Shown here: positions 47,997 to 58,451 of the stretch, in pieces
Layout of the letters: every line of letters starts with the position of its first letter
Position numbering within the stretch: position 1 is the stretch's first letter
Origin: DATKDP01 sp035546335
GTDB lineage: Bacteria > Acidobacteriota > Thermoanaerobaculia > Gp7-AA8
NCBI GenBank assembly: GCA_035546335.1
Contig: DATKDP010000149.1
Span: 34,321-98,320, forward strand
DNA length: 64,000 bases
Reading direction: 5' to 3'
Notes under the pieces: generated by a model
Databases searched by the model: none
Told to the model about the DNA's origin: nothing
Seen by the model: only the letters and a program-made list of their open reading frames with translations
Made by a program: the position numbers and the translations under genes

Positions 47997-48592
47997 TGAA
48001 CTATCTCGCTCACCTCTTCTTCGCCGATCCGACTCCTCATTCGATTCTCGGCAGCCTCGCCGCCGATCATTTCAAAGGCGCCATCGAGAAGCACGATCCG
48101 CGCTTCGCCGATGCGATTCGCATCCACCGTCGCATCGACGCCTTCACCGACAGCCACCCGGCAGTCGGCACGAGCCGGCGGCGGCTCGAGCCGCGGTTCG
48201 GGCACTACGGCCGCATCATCATCGACATCTTCCACGATCATCTGCTCGCCACATCGTGGGAGCACTATCATGCCGAGCTGTTCGATGACTTCACACGGCG
48301 AATGAACGAGGTGATCGGCGCGAGCATCGAGCTCCTCCCGCCGGCCACCGCGGCCCGCTTCGAGCGAATGGCCCTCCAGAACTGGATCGCCTCCTACCGG
48401 ACGATCGAAGGAATCAGGAAAGCTCTCCACTACACATCGAAACGGCTGAAGCGCGCCGTCGCACTCGATCGCGCGACGGAAGAGCTGATTCACGACCGCG
48501 ATTCGTTCGACCGCGACTTCCATGCATTCTTTCCGGAGTTGATCGATGAGGTCGATGTCTTTCGGGCAACGCTCGCCGGCGGCGCTGAGTGA
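47996..48592 (+). CDS. acpH: Acyl-carrier-protein phosphodiesterase
   Basis: 198 residues. The characteristic start MNYLAHLFFA is followed by GSLAADHFKG, IRIHRRIDAFTDSHPAV, IIDIFHDHLLA (metal-binding D and H residues) and MALQNWIASYRTIEGI. AcpH removes 4'-phosphopantetheine from ACP. The start overlaps the thioesterase stop (TGATG), so the pair is translationally coupled and both concern acyl thioesters or their carriers. Confidence 0.93.
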   Translation: MNYLAHLFFADPTPHSILGSLAADHFKGAIEKHDPRFADAIRIHRRIDAFTDSHPAVGTSRRRLEPRFGHYGRIIIDIFHDHLLATSWEHYHAELFDDFTRRMNEVIGASIELLPPATAARFERMALQNWIASYRTIEGIRKALHYTSKRLKRAVALDRATEELIHDRDSFDRDFHAFFPELIDEVDVFRATLAGGAE

Positions 48593-48677
48593 GCGCGTGC
48601 GCGAGGAGATCATCGAGGCGGCCCTCGCGCACGAGCTCCCTGCCGGCTACATCGACGAGCTGCGCGGTTGGCTGTAG
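48588..48677 (+). pseudogene. Possible gamma-glutamylcyclotransferase C-terminal scrap
   Basis: SERVREEIIEAALAHELPAGYIDELRGWL-type sequence (29 codons) is reminiscent of the GLP-x-Y-I-x-x-L tail of AIG2/ChaC-like cyclotransferases. It overlaps the acpH stop in another frame. The evidence is weak. Confidence 0.2.
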
Positions 48678-48776
48678 TTTCGTCGATGTCGCGGCCCGTC
48701 ATCCTGAGGCGCGGGACCCCCGCTCTCCCCGCCGCCGGGTCGTATCTCCCGGCGCGATTCGGCGTACCATGCGCGG

Positions 48777-49499
48777 ATGCGGATCTTCGTCGGCACGAGC
48801 GGCTACAGCTACAAGGAGTGGAAGGGGACGTTCTACCCCGATGATCTGCCGGCGAAGGCGATGCTTCGCTACTACGCCGAGCGCTTCCGGACGGTCGAGA
48901 TCAACAATACGTTCTATCGCATGCCGTCGCGCAACACGTTCGAGCAGTGGCTCACCGAGGTCGGCGACGACTTCCGCTTCGTGATCAAGGCTCCGCAGCG
49001 GATCACTCATCAGAAGAGGCTGAAGGAGACGGTCGACGACGTACGCTATCTCTTCGATACTGCCGCCGCACTCGGCCCGCACCTCGGGCCAATCCTTTTC
49101 CAGTTGCCTCCGTACTCGCGCAAAGACATCGAGACTCTGCGGCGGTTCATCGCCGAGCTGCCGGAGGGCCGCGTGGCGTTCGAGTTCCGGCATGATTCGT
49201 GGCGCGATGATGAAGTGGAGGAAGCACTGCGCGAACGCGACGCCGCGCTCTGCATCTCCGACACGGACGAATCGGATCGCGAGGCGGCGATCCGATCCAC
49301 CGCGAGCTGGGGATACATGAGGCTCCGCCGCGCGAACTACGATGACGAGATGCTCCGCTCCTGGGCTCGGAAGATCCAGTCGCAGCCGTGGAGCGAAGCG
49401 TGGGTCTTCTTCAAGCACGAGGACGAGGGGAAAGGGCCGGAGTTTGCGAATCGATTCCTCGCCCATCTGCCGGAACGAGAAAAGGAATTGCGCAGATGA
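48777..49499 (+). CDS. DUF72 family protein
   Basis: 240 residues. MRIFVGTSGYSYKEWKGTFY, YYAERFRTVEINNTFYRMPS, VIKAPQRITH and VAFEFRHDSW are the full DUF72 signature, a TIM-barrel family with unknown biochemical role. WVFFKHEDEGKGPEFA near the end is also conserved. Its stop overlaps the ATG of the PLP enzyme (ATGA). Confidence 0.93.
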   Translation: MRIFVGTSGYSYKEWKGTFYPDDLPAKAMLRYYAERFRTVEINNTFYRMPSRNTFEQWLTEVGDDFRFVIKAPQRITHQKRLKETVDDVRYLFDTAAALGPHLGPILFQLPPYSRKDIETLRRFIAELPEGRVAFEFRHDSWRDDEVEEALRERDAALCISDTDESDREAAIRSTASWGYMRLRRANYDDEMLRSWARKIQSQPWSEAWVFFKHEDEGKGPEFANRFLAHLPEREKELRR

Positions 49500-50638
49500 C
49501 CGACGACGCGAAATCTCCCGAGCTCGAGACCATCGCCGTACATGCGGGGGGCGAGCATGACCCGGAGACGGGAGCGATCACACCCCCGATTCATCTCGCG
49601 ACGACCTACGAGCACGGCGCCGACGGCACGGGCGGTCATGGCTTCATCTACGTCCGCCACGGAAATCCGACGGAGCAGCGACTGGAGCGAGCCCTGGCGG
49701 CCATCGAGCGCGGCGATTCGGCGCTCGTCTTCTCCTCGGGTGTCGCCGCCGGAACTGCGGTTCTCCAGACGCTGCCGGCCGGATCGCACGTGATCTTTCC
49801 ACTCGATGTCTACGCGAACTTCCGGACGATGGGAGAGACGCAGTTCGCCCGGTGGAATCTCGAGGCTTCGTTCGTCGACATGCGCGAGATCGAGCTGGTT
49901 CGTGCGGCGATCAGACCATCGACACGGCTGATCTGGTGCGAGACGCCGTCGAACCCTCTGCTGCAGATCGTCGACCTTCGCGCGGTCGCCGCGGTCAGTC
50001 GCGAGGCAGAGACGCTCATGGTCGTCGATAATACGTTCGCGACGCCGGTGTTGCAGCGGCCGCTCGAGCTGGGAGCCGACATCATCCTCCACTCGACGAC
50101 GAAGTACTTCGGAGGACACAGCGACGTTCAGGGAGGCGCGCTGGTCTTTTCGTCGCAGCGATCAGACCTCTCGGCCCGTCTTCGCGAATACCGCGAGCTC
50201 ACCGGGGCGGTTGCGTCTCCCTTCAACTCGTGGCTCGTTCTCCGGGGTCTTCGCTCGCTCGCTCCAAGGATGGAGCGTCATTGCAGGAATGCGGTGGCGC
50301 TCGCGACGGCGATCGACGGCCACGAGCGGCTCGAGGCGGTCCACTATCCCGGTCTCGCCACCGATCCCGGGCACGAGATCGCAAGGCGACAGATGTCGAT
50401 GTTCGGAGGGATGGTCTCGATTCAAGTGCGCGGCGGCAGAGCTGCCGCAGTCGCAGTGGCCTCGCGAGCGCGACTCTTCGCGAATGCCACGAGCCTCGGC
50501 GGAGCGGAGAGCCTCATCGAGCTTCGCATCGCCATGGAGGGGCCGCTCTCACGCTCGCCGGAGAACCTGTTGCGCCTGTCGGTTGGGCTCGAGCACGAAC
50601 GCGACCTGATCGCCGACATCATGCAGGCGCTGGAATGA
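49496..50638 (+). CDS. Cystathionine gamma-synthase/lyase-family PLP enzyme
   Basis: 380 residues. The N-terminus ETIAVHAGGEHDPETGAITP is typical of the Cys/Met metabolism PLP family. The cofactor lysine is in LHSTTKYFGGHSDVQGG; other landmarks are FSSGVAAG, ETPSNPLL and VVDNTFATP. Near the C-terminus SLGGAESLIE is conserved. It could be a cystathionine gamma-synthase, gamma-lyase, methionine gamma-lyase or O-acetylhomoserine sulfhydrylase; residues that would separate these are not diagnostic by eye. Confidence 0.92.
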   Translation: MTDDAKSPELETIAVHAGGEHDPETGAITPPIHLATTYEHGADGTGGHGFIYVRHGNPTEQRLERALAAIERGDSALVFSSGVAAGTAVLQTLPAGSHVIFPLDVYANFRTMGETQFARWNLEASFVDMREIELVRAAIRPSTRLIWCETPSNPLLQIVDLRAVAAVSREAETLMVVDNTFATPVLQRPLELGADIILHSTTKYFGGHSDVQGGALVFSSQRSDLSARLREYRELTGAVASPFNSWLVLRGLRSLAPRMERHCRNAVALATAIDGHERLEAVHYPGLATDPGHEIARRQMSMFGGMVSIQVRGGRAAAVAVASRARLFANATSLGGAESLIELRIAMEGPLSRSPENLLRLSVGLEHERDLIADIMQALE

Positions 50639-50652
50639 TCGTGGGGGGACGC

Positions 50653-51468
50653 ATGCTGCCGCTGAATTCCTTCGAGGGGAAACGGTGCCTGATCACGGGA
50701 GGAGGGACGGGAATCGGCCTGGCGGTGGCACGTGAAGTGGCGCGTCTTGGAGGCAGCGTCGTTCTCGTCAGCCGCTCCGAGGAACATCTCGCGCCGGCGG
50801 TCGAGTCGATTCGAACGGAGACGGGCCGCGACGATGCCGCCGAGTATCACGCCGTCGACGTCCGAAACGCGGAAGCGATCGAAGAGCTCGCCGTCCGCTG
50901 TTTCGCGGATGGCCGAGGAATCGATTGCCTGGTCAACAATGCTGCTGGCAACTTCATCGTCCGCGCTGAAGAGCTGACGATCAACGGTTGGAACGCGGTG
51001 ATCGGTATCGTGCTCAACGGAACGTTCTACTGCAGCTCGTCGTTGGGCCGGCGGATGATCGAGCGTGGAAAAGGAGGGGTGATTCTCAACGTCGTCGCGA
51101 ACTACGCCTGGACCGGTGCGGCCGGCGTCGTTCACTCGGCGAGCGCGAAGGCGGGCGTGCTCGCCATGACCCGAACACTCGCCGTCGAATGGGCGCGACA
51201 CGGCATCCGTGTCAATGCGATCGCCCCCGGCCCGGTGGACACGGCTGGCGCTTCGCAGCGTCTGTTCCCGGACGAGCGGATTCAGGAAGGCATTCGCCGA
51301 ACCATTCCCCTGCGGCGCTTCGCCGCACTCGACGAGGTCGCCTGGGCTGCATCGTATCTGCTGTCCGAGTTCGCCGCCTATGTCACCGGAGAGGTCTTTG
51401 TCATCGACGGCGGGCAGTGGCTGTCGGGAGCCGACTACTGGGGGCGCGTCACACAGACGAGCTCGTGA
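50653..51468 (+). CDS. SDR oxidoreductase, 2,4-dienoyl-CoA reductase-like
   Basis: 271 residues from the ATG at 50653, favoured by a GGGGGGA ribosome-binding site; the ATG at 50635 overlapping the previous stop is the alternative. The NADP loop is LITGGGTGIGLAVA. NNAAGNF, a Ser/Thr-poor catalytic region (ILNVVANYAWTGAAGVVHSASAKAG, no canonical Tyr-x3-Lys) and APGPVDTAGASQRLFP match the DECR/peroxisomal reductase group. These enzymes reduce dienoyl-CoA intermediates of unsaturated fatty-acid breakdown. It lies near an acyl-CoA dehydrogenase. Confidence 0.85.
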   Translation: MLPLNSFEGKRCLITGGGTGIGLAVAREVARLGGSVVLVSRSEEHLAPAVESIRTETGRDDAAEYHAVDVRNAEAIEELAVRCFADGRGIDCLVNNAAGNFIVRAEELTINGWNAVIGIVLNGTFYCSSSLGRRMIERGKGGVILNVVANYAWTGAAGVVHSASAKAGVLAMTRTLAVEWARHGIRVNAIAPGPVDTAGASQRLFPDERIQEGIRRTIPLRRFAALDEVAWAASYLLSEFAAYVTGEVFVIDGGQWLSGADYWGRVTQTSS

Positions 51469-51484
51469 AGCGGGCGCGGTCCTC

Positions 51485-52153
51485 TCAGCGCTGTCCGCGC
51501 CGATTCACGATCGACATGAACTCCTGGCGCGTTCTCTCGTCTCCGAGGAAATTGCCGCGAAGGACGTTCGTCTCCATGAACGACGACTCCTGCTCGACCC
51601 CGCGCATGACCATACAGAGATGCGTGCCTCCCATCCACACCGCGAGCCCGCGCGGCTCGAGAATTCTCTCGATCGTGTCGGCGACATCGTGAGCGAGATG
51701 CTCCTGCGACTGCAGCTTCCGCATGTGCACCTCGACGATCCGCGGGATCTTCGAAGCACCGATGATCGTTCGCTCCGGAATGTAGCCGACGATGAACTGA
51801 CCGAAGAAGGGAAGAATGTGGTGTGCGCAGAGCGTCTTGTACGTCCCGCCGACGACGATCAGATTCTGGCAATGCTCGTCGGCAGTCATGCACGCCTTGC
51901 GGAACAGTGTGGTCAGCGTCTTCACGTCCGTGAAGTCGTAGCCGCTGGTCATCGCAACCAGTGAGTCCGCCCATCGCCGAGGTGTCTCCACCAGATTCTC
52001 GTTCTCGAGATCTACGTGCAGCAGTCGAAGAACCGAACGGAGGTGCAGTTCCAGCTCGGCTCGATCGACTGTCGGTCGAGGGCCAATCAGAAGACTCGTG
52101 TCCGTCAGAAGCGTGTCCAGCTGCTTGCGTGCGAGGTCGGTGGTGTCGGCCAT
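51485..52153 (-). CDS. folE: GTP cyclohydrolase I
   Basis: 222 residues from the ATG at 52153, preceded by AAGAGGA. It makes 7,8-dihydroneopterin triphosphate for folate or pterin synthesis. The family core has ETPRRWADSLVAMTSGYDF, the zinc-binding Cys and His of TLCAHHILPFFGQFIVGY, KIPRIVEVHMRKLQSQEHLA and MGGTHLCMVMRGVE (second zinc Cys). It is convergent with the SDR gene and divergent from the acyl-CoA dehydrogenase. Confidence 0.95.
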   Translation of the reverse strand: MADTTDLARKQLDTLLTDTSLLIGPRPTVDRAELELHLRSVLRLLHVDLENENLVETPRRWADSLVAMTSGYDFTDVKTLTTLFRKACMTADEHCQNLIVVGGTYKTLCAHHILPFFGQFIVGYIPERTIIGASKIPRIVEVHMRKLQSQEHLAHDVADTIERILEPRGLAVWMGGTHLCMVMRGVEQESSFMETNVLRGNFLGDERTRQEFMSIVNRRGQR

Positions 52154-52188
52154 GGCGTCCTCTTCCCGGAACCGGGCTCCCATTGACA

Positions 52189-52208
52189 CTGAATGAGCAT
52201 CCATTCAG
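52189..52208. promoter_or_regulatory. FadR (TetR-type)-like operator
   Basis: CTGAATG-AGCATC-CATTCAG is a perfect 7-bp dyad. The core TGAATGAGCATCCATTCA matches the Bacillus FadR consensus TGAATGA-N4-TCATTCA at all but one defined base. It lies between folE and the acyl-CoA dehydrogenase. Confidence 0.65.
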
Positions 52209-52248
52209 ACTCGTATCAGGAACGTCGTGTGCATTCCCGCGGCCCGGG

Positions 52249-52264
52249 CATTGAATTTTCAATG
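52249..52264. promoter_or_regulatory. Second palindrome upstream of acyl-CoA dehydrogenase
   Basis: CATTGAA-TT-TTCAATG is a perfect 7-bp dyad located 45 bp before the ATG. It may be a further operator or a promoter-overlapping site; the binding protein is unknown. Confidence 0.5.
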
Positions 52265-52308
52265 TCCCAAACGCGACTGGATGGCGCATATTTCCGAGGA
52301 GTGGAATC

Positions 52309-54213
52309 ATGAAGGACGAGAAAAGCGCTGGGGCTCTCGAAGCGATGGAGGTCGCCGAGGCGTCCCGTGAGACCGAGTGGGAAAAACCGTCCTTTGCCGG
52401 CGAGCTGTTTCTCGGCAACGTGGCGCTCGAGCTCATCCATCCCTTTCCGGAACAGCCGCCCGACGACAAAGCGATCGGTGATGCCTACGTGGAGAAGCTC
52501 GCGCACTTCGTCGCACACCATGTCGACGCCGACGAGATCGACAAGTCCGGTGAGTATCCAGAGGAGATCTTCGAGGGGCTTCGCGAGCTCGGCGCATGGG
52601 GCATGAAAATCCCGAAAGAGTACGGAGGGCTCGGGCTGAGCATCACGAATTACAACCGGGCGATTGCGATGGTAGCGACCTGGTGCGGCTCGACCGTTGC
52701 GTGGCTGTCTGCGCACCAGTCGATCGGCGTTCCGCAGCCGTTGAAACTGTTCGGGACACCGGAGCAGAAGCAGAAGTGGCTGCCGCGGCTGGCAAAAGGG
52801 GCGATTTCGGCGTTCGCTCTGACCGAACCGGGAGTTGGTTCCGATCCGGCGCGGATGACCACGACCGCCGTGCCGACGCCTGACGGCAAGGGCTGGATCC
52901 TCAACGGTGAGAAGCTCTGGTGCACGAACGGGCTCAAGGCGGAGCTCATCGTCGTCATGGCCCAGACGCCTCCGAAGGTGGTGAAGGGAAAGGAGCGAAA
53001 ACAGATCTCGGCATTCATCCTGGAGACGAGCACGCCGGGATTCGAGATCACGCACCGCTGCCAGTTCATGGGCCTTCGTGGCATCGGAAACGTCCTGATC
53101 CGCTTCAACGACGTCTTCGTTCCGAAAGAGAATCTGCTTTGGGGTGAAGGGCTGGGGCTGAAGCTGGCGCTGATCACGCTGAACACCGGGCGGCTGACGA
53201 TCCCGGCAGGATGTGCTTCCGGAGGGCGTCGAGCGCTCGAGATCGCCCAGGAGTGGGCGAACGAGCGCGTGCAGTGGGGAATGCCCGTTGGGCGTCACGA
53301 GGCGATCGCGGCGAAGCTCGCCTGGATGACCTCGCATACGTTCGCCATGGAGGCGATCGTCTGGCTGACCTCGGGGCTGGCTGATCGCGGTGAGGTCGAT
53401 CTTCGAATCGAAGCCGCGATGGCGAAGCTCTTCAACACCGAGACGTTCTGGAAGATCGCCGACGAGCTCGTTCAGATCCGAGGAGGTCGCGGCTACGAGA
53501 CGGCCGAGTCGCTGAAGGATCGGGGAGAGAAAGGATATCCGGTCGAACGAATTCTCCGCGATTCCCGAATCAACCGGATCTTCGAAGGAACGAGCGAGAT
53601 TCAGCGCCTCTTCATCGCGCGCGAGGCGGTCGACCCTCACATGAAGAGGGCCGGCGTGTTGCTGCAGCGCGACGCGTCGCTCACCGAGAAGGGAACAGCC
53701 GCGGCAAAAGCGGGGGCTCACTATGCGTGGTGGTATCCCTCGCGCTTCGCCGGCTGGAGCCGCTATCCCCGCTATTCCGAGCTCGGCGAGCTCGCCGGAC
53801 ACATGGGCTGGGTCGAGCGCTCCGCGCGGCGACTCTCCCGCGCGATCTTCCACGCCATGATGCGTCATCAGGCGACGCTCGAGCGCAAGCAGGCGACGCT
53901 GGGACGAATCGTCGACATCGGAACCGATCTGTTCGCGATGTCGGCGACGATCAGCTATGCGACGATGCTCGCAGGAAAAGGTGGCGACACCGCCAACGCC
54001 ACACAGATCGCCGATCTCTTCTGCCGCGATGCGCGGAGCAGAATCGAAGAGAATTTCCGAAGGATCTTCGACAACCACGACGACTTCGCCTACAAATCGG
54101 CAGTGCGCTTTCTGGAAGGAAATTACGACTGGCTGCTCGGCGATCTGGTACCGACCGACTGGGTCACTGCGGAAGCGGTCGAGCAGGCCGTCGCCGCAAT
54201 GGCGAAGGAATGA
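52309..54213 (+). CDS. Acyl-CoA dehydrogenase, long (VLCAD/ACAD9-like) form
   Basis: 634 residues, about 230 longer than a short/medium-chain enzyme. The catalytic core holds FALTEPGVGSDPARM (FAD and substrate), FMGLRGIGNVLIRF, IRGGRGYETAESL, and the catalytic glutamate in NRIFEGTSEIQRLFI. A C-terminal helical extension (~residues 455-634) is like that of very-long-chain enzymes. The GAGGAG ribosome-binding site precedes the ATG. It would oxidise long-chain acyl-CoA in the first step of beta-oxidation. The FadR-like dyad upstream predicts derepression by long-chain acyl-CoA. Confidence 0.93.
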   Translation: MKDEKSAGALEAMEVAEASRETEWEKPSFAGELFLGNVALELIHPFPEQPPDDKAIGDAYVEKLAHFVAHHVDADEIDKSGEYPEEIFEGLRELGAWGMKIPKEYGGLGLSITNYNRAIAMVATWCGSTVAWLSAHQSIGVPQPLKLFGTPEQKQKWLPRLAKGAISAFALTEPGVGSDPARMTTTAVPTPDGKGWILNGEKLWCTNGLKAELIVVMAQTPPKVVKGKERKQISAFILETSTPGFEITHRCQFMGLRGIGNVLIRFNDVFVPKENLLWGEGLGLKLALITLNTGRLTIPAGCASGGRRALEIAQEWANERVQWGMPVGRHEAIAAKLAWMTSHTFAMEAIVWLTSGLADRGEVDLRIEAAMAKLFNTETFWKIADELVQIRGGRGYETAESLKDRGEKGYPVERILRDSRINRIFEGTSEIQRLFIAREAVDPHMKRAGVLLQRDASLTEKGTAAAKAGAHYAWWYPSRFAGWSRYPRYSELGELAGHMGWVERSARRLSRAIFHAMMRHQATLERKQATLGRIVDIGTDLFAMSATISYATMLAGKGGDTANATQIADLFCRDARSRIEENFRRIFDNHDDFAYKSAVRFLEGNYDWLLGDLVPTDWVTAEAVEQAVAAMAKE

Positions 54214-54261
54214 GCGGCGACCGGACTCCGATCAGCCCGGCCGCAGTCCTTCGACTTCGAC

Positions 54262-54747
54262 CTACTCCGGATCGCGCTGCCCGCGGTTCCCGTCGTTCAG
54301 CTGCTGGATGAAGATGTGCTGAAACGACCCGTACTGCGTTCGAAAGTAGGCGACGCCGCGGAGTGTCACGGGGCCATTCAGCCCCACGATCGTATTCTCG
54401 GCGATGGCCGGAGCCCACAACTCGACCGTTTCGACGTGGTCGGGGAGGATCGACGTATTGAACGGCTTCTGCGTCGGCCGGAGCGTGTAAGCCCCCATTC
54501 CGAGAGTATCCAGACGGATCTGATAGAGCGTGATCGTCTCCGCGGATGGATTCATCACGTCGATCGAGAACTGAACCGGAATGTCGCCCGCGATGTGCCG
54601 GGCAACGTGGCCTACCGTACTGACCTGCCGGACCTGGAACTGCGGCGGGGTGAGCTGGACAGGAATGTTGTTGCTCGAGCAGGAGAAGGCGAAGAGGGTA
54701 AGGAGCACGATCGAGCCGATCGCGAATCGGCGTCTGTGGTCGTTCAT
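54262..54747 (-). CDS. Lipoprotein with LEA2/WHy-like domain
   Basis: 161 residues from the ATG at 54747, with GGAGG just upstream. The N-terminus is a lipoprotein signal (FAIGSIVLLTLFAFSC, lipobox FSC). The mature part is a single beta-sandwich-like domain with VQFSIDVMNPSAETITLYQI, the N-P motif of late-embryogenesis-abundant type 2 (WHy) domains. Such lipoproteins are thought to be membrane-anchored stress or structural proteins. It is downstream of a TPR gene but separated from it by a strong terminator. Confidence 0.7.
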   Translation of the reverse strand: MNDHRRRFAIGSIVLLTLFAFSCSSNNIPVQLTPPQFQVRQVSTVGHVARHIAGDIPVQFSIDVMNPSAETITLYQIRLDTLGMGAYTLRPTQKPFNTSILPDHVETVELWAPAIAENTIVGLNGPVTLRGVAYFRTQYGSFQHIFIQQLNDGNRGQRDPE

Positions 54748-54836
54748 GAAACGCCTCCAATCTATGTGCAGCGCAACAAACGGCATCCCCACGCCGATTC
54801 CATCCGTTCGAATCGCCACGGAAGTGTCACAAGGGG

Positions 54837-54866
54837 GGAAAAAAAAGGGGGAGCCGCAGCTCCCCC
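54837..54866 (-). terminator. Rho-independent terminator of the TPR gene at 54889
   Basis: On the minus strand GGGGGAGC-TGCG-GCTCCCCC is followed by eight T. It starts 23 bp after the stop codon. Confidence 0.95.
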
Positions 54867-54888
54867 ACACGTCAATCCATCGGACCGA

Positions 54889-55812
54889 TCACTTCACGTA
54901 GTTCAGCATCTCCTTTGCGGTGGCGACATCGCGGCCCTTCGGTTCGAGCTCGATGTATTTCTCGAGATTCGTCTTCGCATCGCCATTCTTCCCTGAGCGG
55001 GCATACAGCATCCCGAGCTCGTAATAGGCGATTGCGAAGGCCGGGTCGATGCCGATTGCCTGCTTCAGCAGCGGCTCTGCCTCGCCGTCCTTTCCGGCAT
55101 TGATGAGCTTCGCGGCATCGTTGAACACCGCCGGAGCACTCTGAGGTGCCTTCTTCCTGAACTCGGCCGCCTTCGCCTTGTCTCCGGTCTTTTCGTACGC
55201 GAGCGAGAGAACGGCGGCGACATCAGGGTCGTCTCCGTCGATCTCGATCGCCTTGTTGCCGGCCTCGATCGCCTTCGCCCACTGCGAACCGCGGGCGTAG
55301 GCAATCGCCAGGGTTTTGTATCCCTGGCCGAAGTCGGATTTCAGCGCCACGGCTTCCTGAAGCTTCGCGATCGCGTCGGCACCCTTCCCCTCGTTCAGCA
55401 GACCGACTCCGTCGTTGTAGGCGGTGATCGCTGGGTCGACCTGGGCAGGCTCAGCCGCGGCGATGGCAGCCGAGGTGCCGGCGGGCGCGAGAATGAACGT
55501 CCGCTCGTTCTTCTCCGGGACGAGCCGAAGCTTGATGACTTCCTCGTAGGGCTGAAAGCCATCCTTGGCGACCACGAACCTGTAGGGAATGGTGCCGTCG
55601 AGCAGAAAGACCCGAATGTCTCCATTCTTGTTCGTTTTGAAGGTCTCTTTGAAGGTTTTGGCCGCCGTGGCCGTCACCGTGATCGTCGCGTCGGCAATGG
55701 GCTTGTTGTCCGTGTCGACGACCTTGCCCGTCAGCCTGGCCTCCCCCACCGCGAAGGCGTTTGTCGCCGCGAAGGCGACCAGAATGATCGTCAGCGCGAT
55801 GCTCTTCCGCAT
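54889..55812 (-). CDS. Exported TPR protein with carboxypeptidase-regulatory-like domain
   Basis: 307 residues. A signal peptide (IALTIILVAFAATNAFA) is followed by a beta-sandwich CarboxypepD_reg-like domain (ARLTGKVVDTDNKPIADATITV, residues ~24-105). An Ala/Pro linker leads to four TPRs (AITAYNDGVGLLNEGKGADAI; GYKTLAIAYARGSQWAKAI; FNDAAKLINAGKDGEAEPLL; AYYELGMLYARSGKNGDA). A good SD (GAGGAGAC) precedes the ATG. It probably acts in the periplasm as a scaffold. It has its own terminator. Confidence 0.88.
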   Translation of the reverse strand: MRKSIALTIILVAFAATNAFAVGEARLTGKVVDTDNKPIADATITVTATAAKTFKETFKTNKNGDIRVFLLDGTIPYRFVVAKDGFQPYEEVIKLRLVPEKNERTFILAPAGTSAAIAAAEPAQVDPAITAYNDGVGLLNEGKGADAIAKLQEAVALKSDFGQGYKTLAIAYARGSQWAKAIEAGNKAIEIDGDDPDVAAVLSLAYEKTGDKAKAAEFRKKAPQSAPAVFNDAAKLINAGKDGEAEPLLKQAIGIDPAFAIAYYELGMLYARSGKNGDAKTNLEKYIELEPKGRDVATAKEMLNYVK

Positions 55813-55990
55813 GATGTGTCTCCTCTAGTCAGATCGGTTCGTGCTATCAAAACCCTCCGTATTTTTCCCTCATTCCGCATTTCGCGCACCATGGAAAGAA
55901 GAAATATTCCGGCTCGGGCCCCCGCCGCGATCTTCCTCTCGGGAGTCGTCCGCGCCGATGATGCCCGACACCCGTGAGAGGTGACGCTGG

Positions 55991-57919
<1,929 letters not shown>

Positions 57920-57975
57920 TGCCCGTTCTCCCTTCGCTCAGCGGGAAGGATAACAAAAGCGGAAGGCAGCAGGGG

Positions 57976-58024
57976 GAAACCAGAAACTAGAAACCAGAAA
58001 CCAGAAACCAGAAACCAGAAAGTA
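57976..58024. repeat. Heptanucleotide array (GAAACCA)7
   Basis: Seven 7-bp units, five of them exactly GAAACCA. The complement of this unit is the unit of the array at 58361, so the two face each other. The 57920-58451 spacer holds no gene. Confidence 0.9.
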
Positions 58025-58070
58025 GAAGCTACCCAAGAATATTTGAAATTTGAGAGTCAAAGGCCGGGCG

Positions 58071-58096
58071 CGGGCTCGGGTCCGGGCTCGGGCTCG
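58071..58096. repeat. Hexanucleotide array (CGGGCT/CGGGTC)
   Basis: CGGGCT, CGGGTC, CGGGCT, CGGGCT. A complementary-type array is at 58250. Confidence 0.8.
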
Positions 58097-58249
58097 AGAA
58101 AGGCGCCGGTTGCCTGCTTCGGGACAGAACCTGGTCGGAGTTGAGTATCTCGGTTCTCCGCATGACCACAAGGCCTTTTTCTCGACCGCATCGCCCAGAT
58201 ACTGACCAAATTGATCAAATCCCGGCGCCCAACCGAGTGAGCCACCCGT

Positions 58250-58279
58250 GCCCGCGCCCGAGCCCGCGCCCGCGCCCGC
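58250..58279. repeat. Hexanucleotide array (GCCCGC/GCCCGA)
   Basis: GCCCGC, GCCCGA, then GCCCGC three times. It is roughly the complement of the array at 58071, so the pair forms an inverted arrangement inside the outer heptamer pair. Confidence 0.85.
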
Positions 58280-58360
58280 GCGCGGCTTCTATGATCAAAC
58301 TCTGAGAGACGATCCTCAGACTTCGGTTTCGAGACTGACAAGCAGACGTGAGCGAAGGAT

Positions 58361-58437
58361 GGTTTCTGGTTTCTGGTTTCTGGTTTCTGGTTTCTGGTTT
58401 CTGGTTTCTGGTTTCTGGTTTCTGGTTTCTGGTTTCC
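58361..58437. repeat. Heptanucleotide array (GGTTTCT)10
   Basis: Ten perfect GGTTTCT units and one GGTTTCC. The array ends 15 bp before the lipoprotein stop codon (minus strand). Confidence 0.95.
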
Positions 58438-58451
58438 CTCTGCCTTCGCCT

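Noticed and set aside
52216..54078. 620-codon ORF on the minus strand
   Set aside because: It is antisense to the acyl-CoA dehydrogenase, whose catalytic motifs are unmistakable.
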